A DNA stretch of 8,645 nt. Source: Pseudomonas sp. (GTDB lineage Bacteria > Pseudomonadota > Gammaproteobacteria > Pseudomonadales > Pseudomonadaceae). The position numbers were made by a program, and so were the translations under genes. Every line of letters starts with the position of its first letter. The stretch's first letter is position 1. This document shows, piece by piece, positions 1-6,407 of the stretch. The stretch is taken from the NCBI GenBank assembly GCA_030654635.1, contig JAURXE010000651.1:1-8645 (forward strand), in the 5' to 3' direction. The notes beneath the pieces are model-generated. The model made no database searches, was not told where the DNA came from, and saw nothing but the letters and a program-made list of their open reading frames with translations.

Positions 1-583
1 AACACAGATTTTCAATCGCCCGCGCCGGTAGCAGACGGTTCCAGTGCGTGCGCCGCGCCGCCGGCCAGTTGGCGGTGTAGAGCAGCACGTCGGTGTCCTG
101 CCCGTCGCGACTCCAGACCGGAAAACGCAGGTCGTAACAAATCAACGGCCGCACCCGCCAGCCCTTCACGTCCAGCACCACCTGATGCTCGCCGGCGCTG
201 TAATACTTATGCTCTCCGGCCATGCGAAACAGATGACGCTTGTCGTAATGCGCCAGACTGCCGTCCGGACGCGCCCAGAGCAGGCGATTGCGGTAGCTGC
301 CATCGCTGGCCTGGATAATCAGGCTGCCGGTCAGCACCGCGCCCAGGCGCTGCGCTTGCTGGCGCAGCCACTGAGTGGTGGGGCCGTCTTCGTCTTCGGC
401 CAACTCGGCAGACTGCATGGAGAAACCGGTGCTGAACATCTCCGGCAGCACGATCAAATCGGCGCCTCGGGCTTGCGTAAACAAAGACTCAAAGTGCGCG
501 CGGTTGGCCGCCGGGTTCTGCCAAACCAAGGTAGTTTGAATCAGCGCTAATTTAAGGTCCGATAACAGGCTTATATCGCGCAC
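1..583 (-). CDS. yafV: Omega-amidase, nitrilase superfamily (YafV-like), 3' end outside window
   Basis: This is a carbon-nitrogen hydrolase. By family it hydrolyses the omega-amide of alpha-keto acids such as 2-oxoglutaramate, releasing ammonia in the cytoplasm. The reading frame is open for 194 codons and runs off the left edge; the E. coli homologue is about 256 residues, so roughly a quarter is missing. The nitrilase triad is visible: Glu48 in LPEMFSTGF, Lys115 in YDKRHLF and Cys149 in ICYDLRFPVW. YTANWPAAR and ARAIEN also match YafV. No ATG lies near the start. I chose GTG at 583 because GGGGGAG (589-595) precedes it by 5 nt. This start overlaps the last 13 bp of the upstream aminotransferase, which fits translational coupling and a shared pathway. 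The family and triad are clear; the exact substrate is inferred from YafV and from the neighbour. Confidence 0.92.
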   Translation of the reverse strand, partial: MRDISLLSDLKLALIQTTLVWQNPAANRAHFESLFTQARGADLIVLPEMFSTGFSMQSAELAEDEDGPTTQWLRQQAQRLGAVLTGSLIIQASDGSYRNRLLWARPDGSLAHYDKRHLFRMAGEHKYYSAGEHQVVLDVKGWRVRPLICYDLRFPVWSRDGQDTDVLLYTANWPAARRTHWNRLLPARAIENLC

Positions 584-1719
584 AGCCGCTCCCCCGCTGC
601 CAGCAAGGTTTCCTCACGCTTGGCGAAACAAAAACGCACCAAACGCATGTCAGCCGGGGCTTTCTGGTAAAACACCGAGACCGGAATCGCCGCCACGCCG
701 TGTTCGCGGGTGAGCCACTCGGCCATGGCCACATCATCGAGATCAGGGCGAATAGCGGAGTAATCCGCCAATTGAAAATAAGTCCCCGGCGCGCGGGTAA
801 AGCTGAACCGTGAGCCGGCCAGCTGATCGCAAAACAGGTCGCGCTTGGCTTGATAAAAAGCCGGCAACTCTGTGATGTGCTCGGGATGCTCGGCCATAAA
901 GTCGGCCAGTGCATGCTGCAGCGGCGTCACCCCGCAGAAATTGACGTACTGGTGGATCTTGCGCAGCTCAACAGACAGCAGAGGCGGCGCCACCGCATAG
1001 CCGGTCTTCCAGCCAGTGACGTGGTAGGTCTTGCCGAAAGAACTGACCACAAAAGCCCGTGCATACAGCTCGTCATGGGCCAGCACGCTGGCATGCTGGG
1101 CACCATCGAAGACCAGATGCTCATAGACCTCATCGCTAATCAGGTAGATGTCGCGATCGCGGATCAGCGCCGCCAGCTGATCCAGGTCGGCGCGACTGAG
1201 CAGCGCGCCGCTGGGATTGTGCGGCGAGTTAATAAAAATCAGCCGGGTGCGCGGGGTGATGGCCTCCGCCAAGAGCTGCCAGTCGATGGAAAAGCTCGGC
1301 AGCGTCAGCGGCACATGCACGCAACGCCCGCCCGCCAACTCGACCGAGGGCTCATAACTGTCGTAGCAAGGATCCAACACTATGGCCTCGTCACCGGGCC
1401 GAATCAGCGCCTGCACGGCGCAGAAGATGCCTTCGGTGGCGCCAGGCAGGATGGTCACCTCGGCCTCGGCGCAGACACTGCGGCCATACAGGCCGGCAAT
1501 TTTGGCCGCCACCTGTTCGCGCAAACGAGGCAAGCCGGTCATCGGCGCATACTGATTATGCCCCGCACCCAAATGTTTGACGGCGGCAGCCAACAAGGCC
1601 GGCGGGCTGGCAAAATCCGGAAAGCCTTGCGACAGATTGAGCGCGCCAGTCTGCGCGGCCAATTGCGACATGCGGGTAAAGATAGTGGTACCGACATTCG
1701 GCAGTTTGCTCTGCAGCAT
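571..1719 (-). CDS. ybdL: PLP-dependent aminotransferase, YbdL/methionine aminotransferase type
   Basis: This is a class I/II (fold type I) aminotransferase of 382 residues, about the usual length. By family it is a cytoplasmic enzyme that transfers the amino group of methionine, glutamine or aromatic amino acids to a keto acid, including 4-methylthio-2-oxobutanoate in methionine salvage. Visible motifs: LNLSQGFPDF near residues 28-36; a glycine-rich PLP phosphate-binding region LPGATEGIF (91-99); NSPHNPSG with Asn168; SDEVYE with Asp196 and Tyr199; the Schiff-base Lys230 in SSFGKTYHVTGWKTGY; and the carboxylate-binding Arg362 in LVRFCFAK. The ATG at 1719 has GGAGG 5 nt upstream. Its end overlaps the omega-amidase start by 13 bp, and that pairing supports glutamine- or methionine-linked transamination. 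Preference among Met, Gln and aromatic substrates cannot be read from the sequence. Pseudomonas aeruginosa has, as I recall, the same two genes next to each other after der. Confidence 0.92.
   Translation of the reverse strand: MLQSKLPNVGTTIFTRMSQLAAQTGALNLSQGFPDFASPPALLAAAVKHLGAGHNQYAPMTGLPRLREQVAAKIAGLYGRSVCAEAEVTILPGATEGIFCAVQALIRPGDEAIVLDPCYDSYEPSVELAGGRCVHVPLTLPSFSIDWQLLAEAITPRTRLIFINSPHNPSGALLSRADLDQLAALIRDRDIYLISDEVYEHLVFDGAQHASVLAHDELYARAFVVSSFGKTYHVTGWKTGYAVAPPLLSVELRKIHQYVNFCGVTPLQHALADFMAEHPEHITELPAFYQAKRDLFCDQLAGSRFSFTRAPGTYFQLADYSAIRPDLDDVAMAEWLTREHGVAAIPVSVFYQKAPADMRLVRFCFAKREETLLAAGERLCAI
589..595 (-). promoter_or_regulatory. Ribosome binding site fixing the GTG start of the omega-amidase
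   Basis: On the minus strand GGGGGAG is followed by 5 nt and then GTG at 583-581. It lies inside the last codons of the aminotransferase gene. No ATG, GTG or TTG occurs in frame between this GTG and the conserved LKLALIQTT start of the protein, so this site decides the start. Confidence 0.7.
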
Positions 1720-1771
1720 TTAACCCTCCGATGAATAAACCCAGATCACTTGGTCTGCGGGCGTTAAGCCC

Positions 1772-1777
1772 ATCATA
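1772..1777 (-). promoter_or_regulatory. Possible -10 box of the aminotransferase-amidase operon
   Basis: On the minus strand TATGAT lies just after the terminator T-tract and about 50 nt before the aminotransferase ATG. A promoter is expected here, because the terminator at 1788-1820 separates this operon from the gene upstream and only 68 nt remain. No good -35 box is visible 16-18 nt upstream, so the call is weak. Confidence 0.22.
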
Positions 1778-1787
1778 AAACAGCCAC

Positions 1788-1820
1788 AAAAAAGGCGCAG
1801 AAGCTAATGCCCTGCGCCTT
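1788..1820 (-). terminator. Rho-independent terminator of the outer-membrane protein gene
   Basis: On the minus strand a 9-bp perfect stem, AAGGCGCAG pairing with CTGCGCCTT, encloses an 11-nt loop and runs into a stretch of six T (two of them in the stem). It lies about 110 nt after the stop codon of the beta-barrel gene and before the aminotransferase gene, so it separates the two transcription units. Confidence 0.8.
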
Positions 1821-1854
1821 ATTGCTAACCTTCCTGACTGCGACCAAGCCGTCC

Positions 1855-1911
1855 ATTCGAGCGGCGCCAGCAGCGCAGATAAGAGTGCAGCCTGAGCAAA
1901 GCAGCTCGAAT
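1855..1911. repeat. 8-bp inverted repeat in the 3' untranslated region of the barrel gene
   Basis: ATTCGAGC (1855-1862) and its exact complement GCTCGAAT (1904-1911) enclose 41 bp that also contain a short GCGC/GCGC hairpin. It sits between the barrel-gene stop and its terminator, so in RNA it would close a long stem-loop in the 3' untranslated region. An 8-bp pair at this spacing could also arise by chance. Confidence 0.4.
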
Positions 1912-1930
1912 TTGACTGAGGCGAATTAAA

Positions 1931-2791
1931 TCAAAATGACTTGTTAATAGAGACCGTTAACGCCTGGGTAGTCACACGCCCCGCGTAGTCGCCCGACAGC
2001 ACACCAACGGTTTCATAGCCATCCGAGGTATTAACAAAGGGCTCGGAATAATCGGTGGTTTTATTTTGCGTCACCGCATAGCTATAACTTGCATCCACGA
2101 ACCAAGACGGATCAAAGAAATAAGTAGCACCCACTACCGCGGCGCCGCCATATAACCACTGAGTACTGGAGATACTAGTAGGTGAGCCGGTGATATCTGT
2201 ATGGCCACCATCAATATCGGCAAAACCAATGGTATCGGAAAGCTCAGTTTCAGTTTGCGTCAAGGTCGGACCGACACCAAAATACAGAATACTCTGCTCA
2301 AATGAATGACCGATAAAGGGAATCAAGCTCATCTGATGCTTAATACTGGCTTGATAGGAGCGAACAAACACATTGCCGGTAAACGCTGTGGGGGTTTGAT
2401 CGACTAGATCGGTAAACGATCCCGCCTGCGGAATAAGGACAACTTTATTGGTGGCCGTTTTATTTAAATAGCTGTAGGAAAATTTAGCACCCCACAACCA
2501 GTTGCTGCCGGAAAAATGCTCGAAATAGCCAGCCTGGAGCACCGGCGCCGAGGTGGACTGGGTGTCTAGCGAGACGTTGGTAGAACCACCGGCTGAACCC
2601 ACCGAAACCAAATCCCCAGTTTGCGCATCATAAACATTAGATACGCCTTGGGAATAGTTATGCGGATTACCAAAATCGACTGAGTTATAACTGCCACCCA
2701 AGCCAACAAACAAAGCGCTGCCCGGGACAACCTGCGCTTGAGCGGCAATGGAAGAGCTTAATCCCGCCGCCAGCAAAAATATTTTTTTCAT
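1931..2791 (-). CDS. Outer-membrane beta-barrel protein, function unknown
   Basis: I do not recognise the specific family. The protein has 286 residues. A Sec signal peptide (MKKIFLLAAGLSSSIAAQA) would be cut after Ala19 (AQA before QV), leaving a mature protein of about 267 residues. The mature part is rich in Gly, Ser, Thr and aromatic residues and contains no cysteine. It shows alternating strand-like segments such as LFVGLGG, WLWGAKFSYSYL, SILYFGVGPTL, AAVVGATYFF and WFVDASYSYAV. It ends in SINKSF, a C-terminal Phe typical of BAM substrates. Polar Ser/Thr/Gly/Asp-rich stretches near residues 40-82 and 183-210 could be exposed loops. This pattern fits a small barrel of the OmpA-transmembrane/opacity type, but no peptidoglycan-binding domain follows. 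The ATG has AGGGG 7 nt upstream. GC is about 49% by hand count over 780 bases, clearly below its neighbours, which suggests later acquisition or different codon constraints. It is monocistronic, with its own leader and terminator. Confidence 0.88.
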   Translation of the reverse strand: MKKIFLLAAGLSSSIAAQAQVVPGSALFVGLGGSYNSVDFGNPHNYSQGVSNVYDAQTGDLVSVGSAGGSTNVSLDTQSTSAPVLQAGYFEHFSGSNWLWGAKFSYSYLNKTATNKVVLIPQAGSFTDLVDQTPTAFTGNVFVRSYQASIKHQMSLIPFIGHSFEQSILYFGVGPTLTQTETELSDTIGFADIDGGHTDITGSPTSISSTQWLYGGAAVVGATYFFDPSWFVDASYSYAVTQNKTTDYSEPFVNTSDGYETVGVLSGDYAGRVTTQALTVSINKSF

Positions 2792-2824
2792 GTTTTACCC
2801 CTGTTAGTCGATTGGCAGCATGCC

Positions 2825-2842
2825 AGACATATAGTCATGTCT
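2825..2842. repeat. Short palindrome upstream of the barrel gene
   Basis: AGACAT (2825-2830) and ATGTCT (2837-2842) are exact inverted copies around 6 bp. The element lies 33 bp before the ATG. It could be a leader hairpin or an operator half-site pair; a TATATG overlapping it is -10-like. Confidence 0.4.
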
Positions 2843-2845
2843 TTA

Positions 2846-2911
2846 TCTGCGCCTACTCAGTGGCGTCCCTTCTGAGTAAGCGAATAACAGGGAAAGTCGA
2901 CAGGGCGCAGA
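2846..2911. repeat. Nested inverted repeats in the barrel-gene leader
   Basis: The outer arms TCTGCGCC (2846-2853) and GGCGCAGA (2904-2911) are exact complements. Directly inside the left arm, TACTCAG (2854-2860) pairs with CTGAGTA (2872-2878). In the minus-strand RNA the two stems would stack on one continuous 15-nt 3' arm, with about 25 nt bulged on the 5' side and an 11-nt apical loop. Such continuity of arms is unlikely to be accidental, but no known riboswitch class is recognised. Confidence 0.5.
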
Positions 2912-2957
2912 CCACAGCTTTTTAGTCATTATCAATCGCCGCCAGCACAGCGATGAT

Positions 2958-2982
2958 GGGTTATGCCGCTACGCAGCAACCC
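2958..2982 (-). other. Hairpin after der, possible transcript end without T-tract
   Basis: On the minus strand GGGTT-GCTGC-GTA-GCGGC-AT-AACCC forms two 5-bp stem blocks with a 2-nt bulge and one U-G pair. The wobble pairs only in minus-strand RNA, consistent with a structure in the der transcript about 25 nt after its stop. No T-tract follows, so it is not a standard intrinsic terminator. A weaker bulged stem (2931-2957) lies next to it. It may stabilise the der mRNA 3' end. Confidence 0.35.
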
Positions 2983-3004
2983 CCACCTTACTGACTAATA
3001 AGCC

Positions 3005-4474
3005 TTAGCGTTTGTCTTTGCGCTTTTTATCGGCTTTTTTGTGGTGCGTCATCATCCGCCGCTTCTTGTTGACCTGGCGATCGGTCAGGGAGTTTTTCTT
3101 GCCTTCGAAGGGGTTTTCGCCGCCCTTGTACTCGATACGAATCGGCGTACCGACCAGTTTCAAGACACGGCGATAGGTGTTTTCCAGATAGCGCGAATAT
3201 GCCCGCGGGATCTTGTCGACCTGATTACCGTGAATCACGATTATCGGTGGGTTAGCGCCGCCCAAGTGGGCATAACGCAACTTGATCCGCCGACCATTGA
3301 CCATTGGCGGCTGGTGCTCACTGACCGCATCCTCAAGAATCTGGGTCAGGCGGTTAGTCGGCCAGCGGGTAATAGCGGACTTGAACGAGGCCTGCACCGA
3401 GCCATACAAATGGCCAACGCCAGTGCCGTGCAAGGCGGAGATAAAGTGAATATCGGCAAAGTCGACGAAGAACAGTCGGCGCTGCAGCTCGACCTTCACA
3501 TAGTCGCGCTCGCTGGGCTCCATGCCGTCCCACTTGTTCAGGGCAATCACCAGCGCACGGCCGGTTTCCAGCACAAAACCAAGCAAGTTCAGGTCGTGAT
3601 CAACCACGCCCTCGCGGGCATCCATGACGAAGATCACCACGTTGGCGTCCTGGATCGCCTGCAGGGTTTTCACCACCGAGAACTTTTCCACCGCCTCGAA
3701 GATCTTGCCGCGCCGACGTACACCGGCGGTATCGATCAGGGTGTATTTTTCTTCATCACGCTGAAACGGGATGTAAATACTGTCACGAGTAGTGCCCGGC
3801 TCGTCATACACGATCACCCGGTCATCACCGAGCATACGGTTAACCAAAGTCGACTTACCCACGTTCGGCCGACCGATGATGGCGATCTTGATGCCATCTT
3901 TCTCGCTTGGGCCGGGGATCAGTTTGGCCTCTTCGCCTTCGGCAACGATTTCGCCTTCCAGCGCTTGCAACTCGACCGGGTCTTGCGGGAAATCGACCAG
4001 TGCGACTTCCAACATCTGGGTAATGCCGCGACCGTGGGCGCCGGCAATCGCCAGTGGCACGCCCATGCCCAAGGGGCTGAACTCGGCGCGAGCCAGATCA
4101 GGGTCGATATTGTCGACCTTGTTCACTACCAGGAAAGAGCGCTTATTGCGCTTGCGCAAATGCTCGCCAATCATCTGGTCGGCGGCGCACAGCCCGGCGC
4201 GGGCGTCGACCATAAACAACACAACATCGGCCTCTTCGATAGCCAGCAAGGATTGCTCGGCCATCTTTGCGTCCATGCCGTCTTCGTCACCAGAAATGCC
4301 GCCAGTGTCGATCAGGATATAAGTCCGCCCCTGCCACTTGGCCTCACCGTACTGGCGATCACGAGTCAGCCCCGCCAGATCGCCGACAATTGCGTCACGG
4401 GTTCTGGTCAGGCGGTTGAACAGTGTGGACTTGCCCACGTTAGGGCGGCCCACCAGGGCGATTACCGGAACCAT
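3005..4474 (-). CDS. der: Ribosome-assembly GTPase Der (EngA)
   Basis: Der is an essential GTPase with two G domains that acts in 50S ribosomal subunit assembly in the cytoplasm. The protein has 489 residues, a usual length. G domain 1: P-loop GRPNVGKS (9-16), DTGG (56-59), NKVD (118-121). G domain 2: GRPNVGKS (201-208), DTAG (248-251), NKWD (313-316). A KH-like domain follows from about residue 370 to 455, then a Lys/Arg-rich tail to the end. The frame is open further upstream to 4540, but that extension runs through the terminator hairpin and lacks family similarity. ATG at 4474 begins the conserved [16 protein letters not shown] and has GGAGGAG directly upstream, so I chose it. The gene lies 119 bp after bamB, as in Pseudomonas and enterics. 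All GTPase motifs are intact. Confidence 0.97.
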   Translation of the reverse strand: MVPVIALVGRPNVGKSTLFNRLTRTRDAIVGDLAGLTRDRQYGEAKWQGRTYILIDTGGISGDEDGMDAKMAEQSLLAIEEADVVLFMVDARAGLCAADQMIGEHLRKRNKRSFLVVNKVDNIDPDLARAEFSPLGMGVPLAIAGAHGRGITQMLEVALVDFPQDPVELQALEGEIVAEGEEAKLIPGPSEKDGIKIAIIGRPNVGKSTLVNRMLGDDRVIVYDEPGTTRDSIYIPFQRDEEKYTLIDTAGVRRRGKIFEAVEKFSVVKTLQAIQDANVVIFVMDAREGVVDHDLNLLGFVLETGRALVIALNKWDGMEPSERDYVKVELQRRLFFVDFADIHFISALHGTGVGHLYGSVQASFKSAITRWPTNRLTQILEDAVSEHQPPMVNGRRIKLRYAHLGGANPPIIVIHGNQVDKIPRAYSRYLENTYRRVLKLVGTPIRIEYKGGENPFEGKKNSLTDRQVNKKRRMMTHHKKADKKRKDKR

Positions 4475-4477
4475 TGG

Positions 4478-4484
4478 CTCCTCC
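4478..4484 (-). promoter_or_regulatory. Ribosome binding site fixing the der start
   Basis: On the minus strand GGAGGAG is followed by CCA and ATG at 4474-4472. It selects the 489-residue start over the longer in-frame ATG at 4540, which lies upstream of the bamB-der terminator hairpin. Confidence 0.75.
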
Positions 4485-4490
4485 AGCAAA

Positions 4491-4534
4491 ATATCTAAAA
4501 AACACAAAGGCCGCTGCCGTAAACGGTAGCGGCC
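4491..4534 (-). terminator. Terminator between bamB and der, adjoining the der ribosome binding site
   Basis: On the minus strand GGCCGCTACCG and CGGCAGCGGCC (4509-4534) form an 11-position stem with one A/C mismatch and a 4-nt loop. It is followed by TTTGTGTTTTTT and then an A/T-rich stretch. It follows bamB by about 60 nt. The T-tract ends about 6 nt before the der Shine-Dalgarno sequence, leaving no room for a promoter after it. It must therefore be leaky or regulated if der is read from upstream. The reverse strand would form the same stem with a G-U pair. Confidence 0.65.
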
Positions 4535-4559
4535 AAACACTTAGTTTAGAAGCTGTTCA

Positions 4560-4583
4560 ACACCGCATAAACAAGTGCGGTGT
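4560..4583. repeat. 8-bp stem-loop just after bamB
   Basis: ACACCGCA (4560-4567) and TGCGGTGT (4576-4583) are perfect complements around an 8-nt loop, 10 bp after the bamB stop. On the minus strand it is followed by TTGAACAGC rather than a T-tract, so alone it is not an intrinsic terminator. With the terminator at 4491-4534 it makes a tandem hairpin pair. Confidence 0.5.
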
Positions 4584-4593
4584 GAGCAGGCTC

Positions 4594-5733
4594 TTAGCGG
4601 ATGGTCAATGCGACCAAATCACCGCTATTACCAAACACATACATCCAATCGCCAACTACCAGCGGGCGAACCCGCACGCCATCGCTATCGATCTTCTCGC
4701 GACCCACGAAGTGGCCATCAACCTGGCTAACCAGATGCAGATAACCTTCGAAATCGCCGAAAGCTACGTAGCTCGAAAACACTTCTGGCGCGGACAACTG
4801 CCGACGAGCCAAGGCATCGTTGCTCCACAAGGCCGAGGCCGAGCGTTCATCAATGCCCTCAACAGTGCCGCTGGCCAGGCTGACATAGACGCTGCCAAGA
4901 CCTTGGGCCAAACCCACATAGCTGGAAGCTTCGCGCTGCCAAAGCACGCGACCGCTGTTGACATCCAGACCGGCAACCCGACCTTGATAGCTAACAACGT
5001 AAAGAGTGTCGCCCGCCAGCATCAGGTTACCGTCGATATCGACCACCCGATCCAACTCGGAACGGCCTTGCGGCACAGCAACCCGCTGCTCCCAAACCGG
5101 TACACCACGTTCAAGATCAATAGCGACCACTTTGCCGGTGGAGAAACCCGCAATAGCCAAACGCGACGTCAGTACTGGTGCACTGGTACCGCGCAAAGTC
5201 AGTACCGCAGGTGGATTTTCGTAAATCCAGCGCTGGTTACCAGTGGCTGAATCAAATCCAATCAAGCGATCGTCTTGAGTTTGTACCACTACGACATCGC
5301 TATTCACCGCTGGCGCCGAGAGCACTTCGCTGGTCACCAGCGATAGCCACTTCTGCTCGCCAGTAGACTGATCCAAGGCGATCACTTCACCTTTGAGGGT
5401 ACCGACCACCACCAAGCCCGAGCCAACACCTATAGCACCAGAAACGGGGCGTTCAAGGTCTTGCTTCCACAGCACATCGCCGCTGAAACGATCCATGGCC
5501 ACCACCACGCCTTCGGCATCGGCAGCATAGATGTGATCACCATCGACGGCTGGGGTCAGCAGGTTATAGGACTCACCCTGACCATCACCAATCGAGCGAT
5601 TCCACTCAGTCTTCAACTCGACTTCGGCGGTGAACTCCGGCAGTTCGGCTGGCGGCAATTCCTTTTTGCTGTTGCTGCTGCAACCCACGACCATAACGGC
5701 CAGGGCCAGCAATGCGGCGTTTTTCCAGCGCAT
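4594..5733 (-). CDS. bamB: Outer-membrane assembly lipoprotein BamB
   Basis: BamB is the beta-propeller lipoprotein of the BAM complex, which folds outer-membrane proteins; it faces the periplasm and binds BamA. With the ATG at 5733 the protein has 379 residues. It begins with a lipoprotein signal (MRWKNAALLALAVMVVGC) whose lipobox VVGC puts the lipidated Cys at 18, followed by SSNSKKELPPAEL as in Pseudomonas. Propeller repeats show PQQ-like Trp motifs: GDVLWKQDL, GEQKWLSLV, GNQRWIYEN, GVPVWEQRV and GRVLWQREA. The BamA-contact segments known from E. coli are present as LTLRG (178-182) and VVDIDG with Asp232 and Asp234. An ATG at 5745 and a GTG at 5736 are also in frame. The AGGGG Shine-Dalgarno abuts the 5745 ATG with no spacing, so a downstream start is preferred. 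It follows yfgM by 4 bp, in one operon. Confidence 0.96.
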   Translation of the reverse strand: MRWKNAALLALAVMVVGCSSNSKKELPPAELPEFTAEVELKTEWNRSIGDGQGESYNLLTPAVDGDHIYAADAEGVVVAMDRFSGDVLWKQDLERPVSGAIGVGSGLVVVGTLKGEVIALDQSTGEQKWLSLVTSEVLSAPAVNSDVVVVQTQDDRLIGFDSATGNQRWIYENPPAVLTLRGTSAPVLTSRLAIAGFSTGKVVAIDLERGVPVWEQRVAVPQGRSELDRVVDIDGNLMLAGDTLYVVSYQGRVAGLDVNSGRVLWQREASSYVGLAQGLGSVYVSLASGTVEGIDERSASALWSNDALARRQLSAPEVFSSYVAFGDFEGYLHLVSQVDGHFVGREKIDSDGVRVRPLVVGDWMYVFGNSGDLVALTIR

Positions 5734-5737
5734 CACG

Positions 5738-6382
5738 TTATGCATCCCCTTTGGCTAGATCGTCGATCTTGATTTGCAAGCCGCCCACTGCCGCGTCAGC
5801 ACTCAGCGCCGCCTTGGCTTTCTGATAAGCCACTAAGGCTTCATCACTGCGCTCAAGCTTGACCAATAAATCGCCCTTAAGCTCTTCACGACTGGTCAAG
5901 TAAGCTTGATCCGCATCACCGGCGAGTAATTTCAGCGCCTCTTCGACCTTGCCTTGCGCCGCCATGACCCGCGCTAAACGTTGACGCGCCAATTCGGCCA
6001 AGGTGCTATCGGCGGGCTTGTCTAGAACGGCCTTAAGCTCGGTAGCCGCGTCATCAAGCTTGCCCGACTCCACTGCAACCTTGGCCAACAGCAGGCTGCC
6101 GTACTGGCTGTAGTGCGTGCCAGGGTATTCGCTCTTAAGCTTGCCGGTCAGCTCAGCCACTTTGCTGGCGTCCGGCTGAGCATTGGCAATCAGGCTCGTT
6201 TCCAGCAGTTGCTGATACAACACCGAGGCACCTTGCGCCTGAGTGACTTGGTATTTTTGCCAAGCCTGCCAGCCAAAGACCACCACCAACGCCAAGGCGC
6301 CACCGGTCAGCAGCGGCTTGCCGTTGCGTTGCCACCAATCAAGGATTACCGCGAGTTCTTCATCTTCGGTACGCGAGGTCAC
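5738..6382 (-). CDS. yfgM: YfgM, inner-membrane TPR protein of the Sec translocon
   Basis: YfgM is an ancillary protein of the SecYEG translocon that works with the chaperone PpiD in handing exported proteins to periplasmic chaperones. The protein has 214 residues. A short cytoplasmic N-terminus (RTEDEELAVILDWWQRNGK, residues 4-22) leads into one membrane segment around residues 24-41 (LLTGGALALVVVFGWQAW). The rest is a helical periplasmic region of tetratricopeptide-like repeats, for example YGSLLLAKVAVESGKLDDA and LARQRLARVMAAQGKVEEA. The start is GTG at 6382 with AAGGAG 7 nt upstream; no in-frame ATG would keep the conserved N-terminus. It lies 25 bp after hisS and 4 bp before bamB, the usual order. 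Translational coupling to bamB is likely. The protein had earlier been listed as hypothetical in many genomes. Confidence 0.93.
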   Translation of the reverse strand: MTSRTEDEELAVILDWWQRNGKPLLTGGALALVVVFGWQAWQKYQVTQAQGASVLYQQLLETSLIANAQPDASKVAELTGKLKSEYPGTHYSQYGSLLLAKVAVESGKLDDAATELKAVLDKPADSTLAELARQRLARVMAAQGKVEEALKLLAGDADQAYLTSREELKGDLLVKLERSDEALVAYQKAKAALSADAAVGGLQIKIDDLAKGDA

Positions 6383-6407
6383 TCAAATACTCCTTTTCGC
6401 TGAATGC

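Larger units (their letters stand above)
2792..2933 (-). promoter_or_regulatory. Structured leader/promoter region of the barrel gene
   Basis: This minus-strand stretch precedes the barrel-gene ATG. A -10-like GATAAT lies at 2928-2933 with no convincing -35 box; if used, the leader would be about 130 nt. Inside it are the nested inverted repeats at 2846-2911, a second hairpin at 2825-2842, and the AGGGG ribosome binding site just before the ATG. I see no open reading frame here. The promoter position is inferred, whereas the inverted repeats are seen directly. Confidence 0.4.

Noticed and set aside
44..550. 168-codon open frame on the plus strand at the left end
   Set aside because: The opposite strand encodes the omega-amidase with its full catalytic triad, so this frame is a shadow.
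850..1734. 294-codon open frame on the plus strand opposite the aminotransferase
   Set aside because: It is antisense to a gene with clear PLP motifs, has no recognisable domain, and has Gln/Arg/His-rich shadow composition.
1788..2911. Insertion sequence or transposon around the barrel gene
   Set aside because: No transposase, long terminal inverted repeats or clear target duplication are visible. The shared GGCGCAGA motifs are explained by the hairpins.
3041..4498. 485-codon open frame on the plus strand opposite der
   Set aside because: It is fully antisense to der, whose two sets of GTPase motifs are intact. The translation has no recognisable domain, and its composition (many His, Gln, Asp, Val) is that of a reverse-frame shadow.
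4475..4540. Longer der start adding 22 residues
   Set aside because: The extra residues come from the terminator hairpin and T-tract, and the internal ATG has a strong Shine-Dalgarno and the conserved N-terminus.
4474..5250. 258-codon open frame on the plus strand opposite bamB
   Set aside because: It starts in the der-bamB gap, runs through the terminator hairpin and ends within antisense bamB. It has no domain or ribosome binding evidence.
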